DNA of 64,000 nucleotides from positions 10,297,184-10,361,183 of the forward strand of contig RSEF01000019.1 of NCBI GenBank assembly GCA_003993805.1. Direction: 5' to 3'. Numbering within the stretch: position 1 is the first letter of the stretch; the number at the start of each line of letters is the position of its first letter. Origin of the DNA: Himantopus leucocephalus. Lineage: Eukaryota > Chordata > Aves > Charadriiformes > Recurvirostridae. Of this stretch, positions 39,801 to 53,154 are shown in pieces. The position numbers were made by a program, and so were the translations under genes. Under the pieces are notes generated by a model that searched no databases, was not told where the DNA came from, and saw only the letters and a list, made by a program, of their open reading frames with translations.

Positions 39801-42800
39801 TCCTCACAATCAAAAAACCTTAAAAATGTTCATCGCTTCTTTGGAATCACAGCTGCTCAACCAACCACTACAAAGCAAATTTCTGACTCTGAATTAAGAG
39901 ACAGCTCTTCCTGCTAAAGTGTATTTTAATAGCTACTTCTCTGCAGAACAGATGTTTTCAAATTTTGTGGGTACCATAAATATTAAGAACTGGGCAATAC
40001 ATTTTAGAAGGCAGTTCTCATTAATCTGCTAGCATTTGATTTCTGAATGAGAAGGACTACATCTTCCGGAAGATTTTATTTTTTTTATTTATATATATAA
40101 GGAGTTATCAGACAGATGTTTTCAACAGAGTTGATATTTTCAGTGAAAAAAAAAAAAATACTAGTCTTACTCTGGAATATTTCCCTAATAACGAAGGCTT
40201 TCTATTACAATAATAAAACAACTTGCAAGTATTTAAATGTTATATATTGGCAATACTGCAAAATATATTACGTTTCAAAGAATGTTAGGAAATTTTATTA
40301 GCCTTGTATCTCTGCATAACATGTATAGCACTTGTTGACTGGGGCAGGTTGTATCTCAAAGTGTTACCAAATAATGAGTTTTAAAGTGGAGGACTGGCCA
40401 TCAGACATTCCATTTTCTTTCAGTAAAGTCTGAACATCCCTTAAAATAAACAATTCTGTGCAAACCAACGTATCCGATACTGATTTATTCTATTCATAAA
40501 AAGTAACAACATAATGGTAAATTCAATCTATTCAATGAGGAGTTTATGAGCTTAAATATATCAAAAGGGCAATGAAAGCTAATATATAGTGATTAAATAA
40601 CAATCTGTGAGAAAAAGACACACAACTTCCAATTCCATTATACTGAAATCATATACTGACGAAAAGCAGGCTTTTGAATTGTTTCAAAGGAAGCTGCAGC
40701 CATTTGCCCTTTTTAACAGCTTGGAAGTTCACAAGGAAGGATTAATTTATCATTTAACTGAAATGTATCTCAAATAAAGTTTTTGATTAAAATGTACATT
40801 TCTGAGCCTCCTGGCAGTGCCAATATCGCTGAAACAGGACATCAGCTGCAACGCCAGCAATTCTGGATGCAATAAACTGTAAATCAGTTTTGTCCTACTT
40901 TAATATTGGTTTAACAATAAAATAAGAACTTTGATGTTTAATATTTAAATAGTGTAATTATTCCTTTAGAACTAAGTTCTGAACAACCCTTCATGGGTAC
41001 ACAATGCAAAACAACAACGAAGAGAATGTGGTTTTGCTACATTAGGAGGCTTTAATTTGTAGGACCCAGTTGAAAGGTACAGCACAATTTCTGTATGCTG
41101 GAGGAGATTCCACTCTTTAGAAGGGGAAATACTCTCCCATAATGAAGACGGATCCATGCACAAAATTGAACAACAAAGCTTAAATACTGTCAAAGCAGAG
41201 AATTGTGAACAATACCCACTGCAGTTGCTCAGAAATCATCACCAGCTGGCTATCCTGGTGCCTTGGTTTTGAAACCCAGGCACAAGGGTTGCTTTCTTCA
41301 TCGTTGTTTTTGAAGACAAGACTTGAGCAAGTAAAGCCTCCCTTTTCCTTTCTCCCTCTCCCCTACCTTTTGTCACTTCAGGATGGGTGAACACAGAAAA
41401 ATTTAGATTTTGGGGAGGAATGCCTATACTTATGAGCTAAGTATTGTCTCTGAACATTTAGTGAATTAGTAATGTTCCTATGCAATAACTTTTCTGGTTT
41501 GGAGGAAGGTTAGAGAGAAGGTCAGTTCTGCATCTGTGCTACAACCAGGGAATGCAGGGTGATTATAACTGCAACTGTCGATTTTTGCCAACCATACAGG
41601 ACACCAGAAATACAAAAACATTTCCCACTACTTAAATAGTTCCAAGGTACTACTGTAAATACAAAGACAAATACAATTATCTGCTGTAACTGAGAAAACT
41701 TTTGTATATTCAAGGAAATGTGAGAGAAAGATGTCATTCATTTTGATTTATAATGCATTTTGTCAGATCGAGCAATTACAGAGTTACACCCACCGAGGAA
41801 GGACGAGAGAGTGATAGAGGCATATAGGCTGAACTAGGACTTTGTGATGCAAGGAACATTCAAAGTAGCAGGAGCTTCTGCGATGCAGAAGACAGGCATT
41901 ACAACATGACTGTGAGTGGTGGGATCACATCAACTGCCTATGCCTCCAGATACTCTTAACCCGTGCTGTACTGCATTATGCAGTATTTGGCCACCGTTTC
42001 ATATATGTTACAATACAAGCTATGCACTGGAACTAAGTCATGGTTATCTAATTAGGAAGACAATTGTTTATAGCACTCTGCCTTAATTTGTTCTAGAAAT
42101 TAAAAAGAAAAAAGTGTAATGAATACAAAAGGAAAACGAAAGAAGATAAAGTTTCATGATTAAGGCGGATGAATACTACCTAGGGAACCGAATACTACCT
42201 CTACTTCTACCATGGAGTTCCAGTGCAATGAAAGGTAAGTTATATAAAGCCATGCTCTTCAGCATTCGGTTACTAATTGGGCTCTCAACATGAAAGCATC
42301 ACTAAATGTAAAGTCTAGTTTCAGCTCTATTGCCTGGAATGCTACACTGCACGGTTCAATTACAGGAAGGAACTGTGACAGCTGGAACAAGCTCAGGAAA
42401 CAGATTCATCTGAGATTTTAGTTGCTGAAGTCTATCAGTATGTTTACATAGTTGTGGATGCAGACTGCAAAAAAGATTCTCTCCCACAGTTTTCCTTCTA
42501 AAATGCCAAATTTGTAGCTACATTTAAATTTTAGTACAGGCTAAGGTCTTTCATAGAGCAGCGGTGGGATACAATGTCTCAAACTTGAGCTGTGTCTGTC
42601 TGCATTGACTAAGCTGGAGCCATGGCGCATTCTCTCCAACCTGCTACTTCCCATGGGCTTGACTTCAGCCTACGCGTGCACTGAAGTGGTTACTGGTAGG
42701 TATAAGGCTCGTAGATCACTACTATAGGACAGAGGCCATGGTGATTCATCTACATAGCCAGGGCCTACCAAGGCTCTACTAAACACCCACTCAAAAAGAG

Positions 42801-45800
42801 AAAAAGATAACTGGCACTCTTAAGAAGGCAGAGTTTGCACTGCCACCAATATCTTTAAGAAATGCTGCTAAAAATGTAAAAAGTTAAATAGTGATAATTA
42901 GCATAGTAATTCCTGTTAAGATCAAAATTCATATTGACTAGTATCTGAGTACTGGAAAATAGCGCTCACCTTTAGTGACAATTGCAACCCTGACTTATTT
43001 CACTGAATTAATTTTGAGAATAAGGAATCTTTATATCTGAATGCAAATAAAGACATCTAGTTCATCAATGTAGTAAGAAACTGGTCACTTAGTGAAAACA
43101 AGATGGATTAACATTCCCTGTTTATCGTTGCATTCTTACTCCATAGTTTTCAAGGGCCATGTAACAGCATGGTGAACTGAAACAAAAACTAAACTGCAAG
43201 TTTACTTGCTCAAGCATTCTTTACTATTTGCATTATTTCAAAATGTAAAATAACTAAATTTCTCTGTATCTTGTATACTTGTATACACACTCAGATACCT
43301 TCTACACAATTATTCCTAGTGTCTAGTGACTTAAGTCCAGAAAGTGTATGTACACTTATGTCTAGACAGATAAGGATCTACAGATGACGTGTGTACAGAG
43401 AGGGAGTGCGCGTATGCAGGCATTGTACGTAACAAAAGTAGAGCACTATTTACTACCTAATGCAGATGGATAAGTCCACTTTGGAGATCTCTGCAAACTT
43501 GTGAAATCAGGATGACGTGTTTGGAATTTTTCCTCTCTTCTCCACTGCTGAAGTAACTCAGGCAAATGCATGTTGGCAGCTCCTTTAAAGACTCAAACCA
43601 ACCCATTTTATATAATAACCTTCAGCTGCATTAAACACAAACACACAAAAAACAGGTAACACAAATACTAAAGTCTAAATTTGTATTACTTACATATCGA
43701 ATACACAAAGTCTGAATAACTTTGCAATTAAATCACAAGTATACTCAAATAAATTTTACAGTAAGTTGGATTGCCCATGAGACAGATTAGTCTTTTAGGT
43801 GCAAAGTCTGCACCCAGAGCGAAGTTCCAGTAACAACGTGGTGTGCTTTCCGAGAGAACTGGGGAACGGCAAATAGATCAAGACATCTCTAGACCTATTG
43901 TTTCCTATCAAACCAAGTAAAATCCAGTCTCCTGGCGTATTATAAGCCCCTATTCAAAACAGCTCTGTCAAATGCAGAGTGCAAGTCTTCTGTATTAAAG
44001 ACCCCTCTTATTCCATAGCTCCTAATGAGCATTTGCCTCAAGACGGAAGTGCATGGCTTTCATACTTTTTGTGTATTAATTTATTTGTTCCTGGGCATAA
44101 GAAAAGCTTAAATCATAACTCTCTGAAATACCAAATGAAACTAATCTATTTCCAATCTAAATTTTAATTAACTATTTTACTTCATCATTGCATCTTATCG
44201 CTACAAATTACTTGGAGGTATATGCAACAAAGAAGCTCTATAGAACTATTTAACGTATGAGAATTAATATAAAAACATTTACTTTGAAACTTTCATTTAT
44301 TTTCTCCAAATTGTTAAAAAATGTATTTGGTTGGTTGAAATAATGTACAGACAGCGTATAGAAATATGAGGTGACAGAAGAGATCGTTGTGAATCAAATC
44401 CATTTTACCAGGCACATAAAACTAAACTAGCCTCAGCTTGATGCAACTGTTACATCTCCAAAATGAATGTTAGACATGAAATAGAAAACACGTTGGTAAG
44501 CCACATTTATCTTATGGGGGTTTTTTGTTATTATTCCTCTTCTACATTTTCAAAATATCCCTTAATGTTCTTTCCTTTCAGAAGGAAATCTAAGTCTCTC
44601 AAAATAATATTTACAATCTCAGCTGCAATTTTTTTCATGCTAATTCACTCTGTTATTTTTTTGTGAGGAATAGTTCTGCTTGAGTTCTCCACTTAGAACA
44701 AAACAACTCTGTTTTCCTGATATATTTCATACTCAAATTATTCCAAAGTGTAGCACAGAGAAATGAATTAGATAAGGCATAGGGAAACGTGTAATCCATA
44801 CATCCATACACGGCTGCCATGACGAGCTCACCAGTAACTGATACAGCTTTGAACACTAAAACAACTTTAATGAGAGATCATATTGACCCAAACGCCAGAG
44901 TTATCACCACTACTTTCTTTAAAAAAAAAAAAAAAAGAAAAAAAAAGATTGATTTAATTTCCACTTCAGCAGTCTCCACTGACAAATATTTTAGTGTAAT
45001 ATCTACTTCTGATCTCCACTTAAAATACCTTTAGATTGTTGCTTAGATATATGAGAATTTCAAAAGCAATCTCCATCTTAGTTTTCTACAGTCCTATTGA
45101 AAAGGATCCCAACTTCTTTTCTCTTTCTATTTAATTCACAGACAGATGTAATATACCGTATCTTTTGCTACCTCCTCTCTAAACTAATAACATTGTTTCT
45201 GTGCAGCCTTTCATAAAGTTTCCAGATGAAAATAACAGTGTCTAGTGCAGTGGGTCTGTTGTTTCTGGTTACTGCTAACACAGAACCAGATAAAATTCTT
45301 TCTTTCCTACACCTATGCCTACACTGCAGTAAGAAGTGCAACCCAATGCACAGGGGTACCTGGGCGGCAGCTCTTCAAACCAGCAGAAACACAGCTGCAG
45401 CAGCGCAGCCCACAGCCCCTGCCTGCAGTTTCGGAGACACTGCTGTCCATGCCAGGCGGATGAACGCAAGGTTAGCTTCCCTAGGCGTGTTGTACTCACA
45501 CATCTGACTGCTGCAGCAAGGCTGGTTCCAGGAAACTGAAACTATAAGGTAACTTTCATGATTAAGATGAGCTATCAATAATCATCTATTTTTAAGCACA
45601 GCATCCTATAAATCCTCCTAATTAGCAAACTAGATGTCTTCTTTTTAGCAAACAATCCCCAGCTTACTTCCTTATTTATTTTCTTGAATTCAATTATATT
45701 TGCCACCTGCTGGCCCAATCACCTAAATGACAGATTCTGGATGTAAGGTAGAAGCTGGGCCATAAACAATAATTTCATTATAGTTCAATTTAAAATATTT

Positions 45801-48800
45801 GCCTGCACCTATTTTCTCTGCTTTATGAAGAATGTTTATGCTATTTCCTCCTCCAGAGCTCTGATGGCTGTGGGACTCTGCACTCCCATCGGAAGACGCA
45901 GCAGCAGCACCAGCAAGAATTTTGCACTGCTCCCTATCCTCCACTGCCGACCCCACAAGAAATCAAAGCTGAGAGTTTTCTGGAGGGGAGGGGCCACTAG
46001 AGGCTGAATAAAGAAGGAAGAAGCAATTTCCAAACCTAGACTGAAAAATTGATATGGCTCCAAAAAAGGACCTTTGGTAAAATGAAGGTTAGGAATTATT
46101 TCTTTAGAAGACAAAAATAATAGAACTTCTTTTGACATGAAAAGAAATGGAGGCGGCTGTACTCCTGTTGTTATTTACCTATCATGAGGCTATAAAAATC
46201 CATCTACTCCATAAACCCAATGATTTACATTTCCAAAAATCTTCCTGAATGAAATCCAGCCTGTAAAATGCACACCTTGCAAGCAAACTGTTTAACTTGA
46301 AGGATGAATTCAAATGCTTTGTTCAGCATAACGGACTACTCTCAAGTTTGGTAAAAGTAAACAGGCACTGAAGCCCTTCATTGCCTTTAAGGATTAAATG
46401 ACATAGAGGCAGATTGCTACCCAACTGTGAAAGCACACCATCCTATCATGCACAAGGGGAAGGAAAGACTGAGGACTGAAATCTGTTTGGGTCCACTTCG
46501 CTCTTGACTAGAAACTCAACAACATCCAAACCATCAGGGTTCTACAGTTCAGGCCTCCAAAGAAATCCACATTTCCTTCCATGACCTTTTGAACCACAAC
46601 TTGGAAAGCTACCTTCAAAAACTGGCTGGTACATTCTGAAGCCATTACACCTTCCTCAAAAAACACCAAAAACATGGAAAAGCTGCCCACTTCCCCCCCT
46701 ATTACAGTATATATAAATCCATGCTGCCTTCTTTACAATTGCAGAAACTTTCTCCATTATATTTTCTTATAACTAGTTAAGAATACATATACCCACAAGT
46801 TATTCTCTAGCAACTCATTTATTCCATGATTCTGCATCTTTCATTTCATCAGTCCTCTCCCAGATTTGTTTTCCATTGACTTTCACAGTTTGAAAATCAA
46901 TGTTAAGCCAATATTGGGTAAAATTATTACTTTACCATACTTATTTTGCAATAAATAGTAATTTGAGTGAGTGTGTAAAACTGTATTATATATAAATGAA
47001 AACATTAACCAAACTGGAGGCATACAGTCAGTTAATGCCCTAGTAGAGCAGCCTTGGAGAGAGAAACTGTACAGCATTTTTATGTAGCATGTGGGAAAAC
47101 TGCAGCATGGGAGTTTTGAATGTTAATACTGCAGCTGTACTAAATCTACTGTGTCAGACTGTCTGCAAGCAAACCAGATTTAAGGGAGTACATTTTTACT
47201 GCAGCATTGGAGGCTGAAAAATGGTTAACTTGGTTAAGTTCAACAGAAGTAAGTTCAGCTTACTTAAAAAAGAACAGACGTGAATTATATGTACCTGTTA
47301 AATACACACAGACAAATAGTTCTGTATGTAGACAATTACGTGACCTGTATAAAGATTCAAATTATGGATCAAAGAGTAATCTATTTTACAATTATATTTT
47401 AACACTGTGGCAATTATATGTGATAGAGAACAATTACTGCATCAGGATCTAAACAATGAAAAACAGAAAACATTTCCGTTGACCATAATTTCATTGCTTA
47501 ATGTCTTTTATCTGCTCTCATGTCTTTCTCTGAATGTACTGTAAAATGTTAGATGGATATATGAGTGACCCTGGGCAGGCTTCGCAGATTTAGTTAGTTG
47601 TAGTATTCTACATTTTCTTCTACGTTAAAAGAAAAAAAAAATGTTCTATTGCACACAGAAATACACACAGGACAAACGCTGTTCAGCTGCTGTTATCACT
47701 ATGACGCATTTAAGAAATTTAAACAAGCATGCCAACTCTTCTGCAAGCCTTGAATTAGTTGCCTTTCCATAAGCACCAAATACAACGCTGGCCTCACTGA
47801 AGACTGCAGAAGACATTCTGCAGGCTCTTTCTGAAAAGAGACACAAAGAAACATCCTCTGTACAGAAAAGTTCTTCAAGATGGGATGCACAACCGGGAAG
47901 TTTGGACAAGTATGTTTGCACACATACACACTCACACAAGTTCTGCGCATCTATTACATTACAGCTAGAGTCCTAACAGTGCTATGACATATTAAATTGA
48001 TAGGTTAATTTACCTATATCTGTCCCCATTTCCCCATGCTGTTGTTCTCTAGCTCTCTCCCCTTTCAGTGGGCTGAAGACAGTCTTTTGGTGGTCTGTAT
48101 ATACTCGATCACGTGTTCCTTGTCCACAGCCCCTGCTCACACAGCTGACATCTCCATTTGGGCTTCTCTAGGAAGCTACTGGCAAAATTATAACTGTAAT
48201 GATTTTGGAACAAACACACACACACCCCCAAGCAGTGTGGTGTGATGAACTCTGCATCAAAAGCAGAAATTACAGAGCAGTAGACCAAACTTTTCAAATT
48301 TGAATGCCTGAAGTTACACATCCAGATCCTTATTTACACATATTAGGAAGCCTGTTTTTCCACCAGACATGCTCAGGCCTCCCAGTTGCTAGGACTTTCT
48401 GCATCACTCGAAAAAGGTTTTTTATTTAGGTAAGTAAGTGGATTTCTTGCCTAACTTCAGACAATCAAGTCTTTCAATTTTCACTTACAAACTTCAGCAC
48501 TTCAGCTGCCACATTAATAAAAATGAGTCTGTTAACTTGCTGGAGCTTGAATGGTCCCCAGCAAACTTTTTGTTTGTATTTTTGATCTATGCGCAGTCAG
48601 AGACCTGGCTGAAACTGATGGACAAGACAGTAATTTTCTACTGAAAATAGGGAAGACAACGCCATACTTCAACTCATGCGAGCTTACATGCTTAATCGTT
48701 ATAATGTCTTCTGAAAGAAGTGATATATATGAGCCTAAGATGAATTCCAATATTCGTTCACCAGTATTTTACTTTGTAAGTAGTTTTTAGCTAAGTGGCA

Positions 48801-49919
48801 AGTACTCTTGTAAGTAGTCTTCCATTAATTCTTTCTATTAATGAAGAAAATTGCTGAGCGAGCTAGAACTCACTCTTAAATGAAGATAATCATTATCATA
48901 AACAAATGTTTTATTTGACAGTTTGAGGGATATGGGTGTGCTGTGATTTGGTTCAAAGACTTCAGTTCAACTGAAGACTCAGACCATAAGATTAAATGAA
49001 TTAAACAGTCTCACCCTCCCCTCATCTCTAATTGTCTAAATCATAAAGTCACCATTCTAATGGACAAAATTAGAGATCTTTGCAAAAAGACACTAGTTTT
49101 GTTTTGTGACACAAGTGCAAACATTCTGAATTTTCTCTACCCACTGGTATGCCACTGCAAGAAAAGTGTACATTACAGCAAGATAACAAATGTGTCTTGC
49201 TTAACAAACAACAGTGTTATCTCCTTTGACCAGACACCAAGTAGATGGCACTATCTCTTAACCATATGCTGCAGACAAAGCCTCTGGCAGGTTGAAAGTC
49301 GAACACCTCGTACTATCACATATCCACTTATAATATAACTAAACCACTGAAAAATAAGCATACAGCCAACTATGAAATACACATGAAATGCATGGGCAAA
49401 AAACCCTTCCGTGGAAATGAAGTGTCATATTTGGAAACATGGACTAGTCAACTATAAGGATCTAAAGGCCATCTATGCATTTCCTCCTAAACCATACAAG
49501 CGTGACTACTGTACTTACTCTGACTTAATTGAAAAATGGCTAAGTTTGTGCTTGCTTTCCAAAACAAAAATAATTTTTGAATTATGAGTACTCTAATTTT
49601 ATTCCAGAAACCTTTGCTTTCTGAATTAACATCTGCATCCTAATTTTTACTAACAAAAACATTTGCATGGTTAAGCATGGGGAAGTATGATGAACAACTG
49701 CTTAACTGATACCAGTTTCATATGCAGTATTTAGTTCAGAAATGTGCTGCCTTTTCACCAAGCCGTTGAAGCCGACACCTGATTTTGTAGTAACTAGGGG
49801 CACATGAGATCCATAATATCAGCAACAAGTAATCCTGCATTTTGCATAATTCAGTTACTAATTTTTCAGCGTTACTACAGCATACTATACTAGTAGCCTC
49901 AAAAACATCTGGAAACACA

Positions 49920-49985
49920 TGCTCATTGCTGTTAAGGTCAATGGAAAGTCTCTCACTGATTTCAACAAAGGCAAGCATGATAAAA
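49920..49985. repeat. Possible scar of the same old palindromic repeat
   Basis: AAGGTCAATGGAAAGTCTCT followed by CACTGATTTCAACAAAGGC resembles the 'cactgacttcaatgg' segment common in that repeat class. It lies about 210 bp before the clearer copy, so the two may be one broken insertion. Confidence 0.35.
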
Positions 49986-50192
49986 TTATAGACACACATT
50001 TCGGTGTGATAAATATCCTAACAAACTCTGTAATGAACAATCATAATTCCATACATTACATAAACATCAATATCTCCTCTCCAACTAAACCATTTTTATT
50101 AATGAAATCAGAAAACAGCGAGCTATACGTGGGCATAAGCAGAAGGATTTCCTAATGGCAAAGCAAGTATTTTTATTTGTATATAATGTTGA

Positions 50193-50310
50193 GGTAAAGA
50201 GGGCCTTGATCCTACAGACTCATGCAAATAACTTCATAGACAAGGAGCTCCTTGATTCTAATGAGACTACTCACTTATGTTTGCTAATCACATTCACAGG
50301 ATTATGTCCT
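50193..50310. mobile_element. Decayed palindromic repeat ('gatcctgca...' family)
   Basis: The segment has GGCCTTGATCCTACAGACTC near the start, AATGAGACTACTCACTTATG in the middle and ACAGGATTATGTCC at the end. This resembles an old amniote element with 'ggcctgatcctgca ... caatgggactactca ... gcaggat' symmetry that I recall from turtle, crocodile and bird genomes. I cannot give a family name with confidence. Confidence 0.45.
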
Positions 50311-53138
50311 AAAAATTAAAGCAGGGGTAGACTGCACTGCATACTTGTTCTTTGCATATTCAATTTTATCCACGATTCTGATAAAATTAAGGAAAAGTTA
50401 TATAGTTTTGCCTCTAGATTCATAAACCTTCTTGTAAATCATGATGGGCATAGTTCCTGCCACTTCTATAAACTCTGACGGACAGAGATTCTATGGTGAT
50501 TGCTCTGTAACAGAAAGTAGACATGCCTAGAAACTTGTATTAGAGGTATATTTGTCATGAATGAATGCAATAAAGTTGTATAAAAAGAAATTTTCCCCCA
50601 CAATATTTAAATTTCAAACCCTGTGTTCAATACCTTCACTAATACGTGCTCCTTTTCTGAATGGATTACTTACTTCAATTAAAAGCCTGTCAGGCGTTTT
50701 AGTTATTTGTTTGTTTATTCATTTTTAAGACTAGGTTAAGCACCTTCACTCAGCATTTGTTTTTCAGGCAACCTCCTCAGGTACACTAATGCCAGACAAC
50801 TTCATTGTAACTAGGTCTGGCCCACGAAAATCCTATTCAGCAGGCTACGCCTGCTTTTATTCTAATCCGGTGGTAGCTTTTCCCACCAACACACAGAAAA
50901 GTATCTTGTCCTCAGAGAACTGGGATGTTTCTCCTAATGCCATTTTTTACAGTTACTAATGCTTGAGCCTCCCATTATTATAAATCAAATCTAGCTGAAT
51001 ATGTTGCCTTCCCAGGGTGGGAAAAAATCTTCTAGCATTACACTTTGTATTACAGCGGTCATCTCTATTGATTTGTAATATACTTGCAATAAATAGCTTT
51101 GAGTTTTAGTTAAACCAAATCACTTCTGTTCAGGCTATTAGTCAATTTTAACAGCAACATATTGCTTGTACAGTATATTAGTAAGAAAAAAACATTAACA
51201 TGCGTTAATCTAAACATGAATGGAATACCAATGTTTTAACAAGGAAGAACTTTGCATTCGCTAATAAGAGACTCCAGAAAGTTGGGATGAGTGGGGAGCA
51301 AGCACGGAAGAAGCTTTCATTTAGTGATGGTCAACAAGAGCTAGTACAGAAAAGATGACTGTAGTTTCTTCAAAATATTGGAGAATATTTATGACAGGGA
51401 GCAAAACAGCGTGCTCTCTAGCTTTGAAAAGGACCCAGTGCTCACTTCTATTCCACCTCTAAACTGGTGAGCGGGGACTCTAGTTGAGCATCTGAACATA
51501 GTCCAGCATTTCTGCAGTAAGGATCCAGGCAGCGCTCACCTACTATCAGATGGGAATCTTCAAAAACACTTCCAAGATAAATTAAAAATCTGAAGAGAAA
51601 CAAAGATGAAAGCAACAGCATCATGCAAAGGCAAACTACCACAGGTTACTTTAAAGGTTTTTTTCCTTTTTTTTTTCCCCCCTTTCCCCTGTTTCTTCTT
51701 CTTTTTTTAATACGTTTGTCCATGAAGTACAAATTTTCAAAATGCCAACACTAAAAAAACCCCAACCCCCCAAAAAAACACACCACAAAAAGCAGAACCC
51801 ACAGTAGGGTCCTATGGTTCTTTCATGGGAAGCTGGGATATGCAAGAAATTATGCACTGGATCTAGATGACAAGCATTTCCTTGAGACACGTTGGTGATT
51901 TATGCAAATGTAACTCCCAATAACACTTCTATGAGCCAAAAATCTACATCTTGTTTCTGAGGTCCTCCTTCAGTCTAATTATTTTACCTTGTGCAAGGAA
52001 CGTTAAAAAACAAAATACCAAATAATCATTTAATGAATAATGGCACATTTTCTTTTACCGAAGAACTTGACCGGCATAAAACAAGTACAAAAAATAACTG
52101 ATGCATAATTCATATTTTACAGTCTTACAAAATTAGTTTTAAATTATTTTTAAATTTGGTAATATATTGAGCCATTTTACCTTTTTTTTTAAATTATCCT
52201 TTCTGTACTTGTAAAACGTTATACACATAATCTGGATAATCTTATTACATGATGAACACGGTCTTACTTGTGGATAAGATTTCCTAATAAACTAACACAC
52301 ATCTGTTAATACAAAATCTTTTTTGTTAGAAAAGAAGTAAAAAAAGCCCTCCATATCATTAGAAACAGAGAATTTTATATATTGTCACCAAACTAAAAAC
52401 AGTAAGTAAATATTAACTTTGTGAAGTGCAAAACAAGTTTTATTGACCAGTGAGGTAAATATTGACTGAAGTGAAGCAAATATTTATGTGCTGACGTTAA
52501 TGGGACAAACCCCGTTCAACACGACAAACAAGATTTTGCTTACTATATTTCTGTGCTTGTATTTATTCTGAAAGTTCTGAAAGGAAATATCTGGAAATCT
52601 GTCTACAATGGTAATGCTTTTTAAAAACAATTGTTTTTCCTTAGCAGCTAAAATGAATATGCATTCAGAGGGCCAGAATATTTTTGACCTTGTACAAGAC
52701 AGAGGTTTAACAAATTTTTTTCAGACAGAATGTGTTAACTCACTTACTAAAATCTGACCAGACAACAACAACCAAGACCTCTGTTTAACTGATCTCTAAA
52801 AAGGTAAACAGAAAGTTGATCAATTTTCAGCCACTCACAAACCAAAATTTTTCTTACACCTATAGTGGTAACTAACACCAGTAGATTCTTTATCACACCA
52901 TTTGTTCAGGTTATGGTCAGTCAAATAAAACTTTTAATGGCAGACAATCTTAATAATTACAAAGAACCCCAAAAGTAGACTTTTTGTCTTCTGTGAGCTA
53001 AAGGCTGCCGCCCTATCAGCACATGGAGAGAGCAGTTACACGAGCACTTAGAGGAAGCAATACCTCAGCCTGAGGTACCAACAGAACCAGCTGCAGTCGA
53101 ACAGCGTTTGTTCCTATTGACAATGCGCCACAGAAGCC

Positions 53139-53154
53139 CCCCCCCCCGCCCCCA
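53139..53154. repeat. C homopolymer interrupted by one G
   Basis: Ten C, one G and five more C. Length in such tracts is often misread. Confidence 0.85.
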
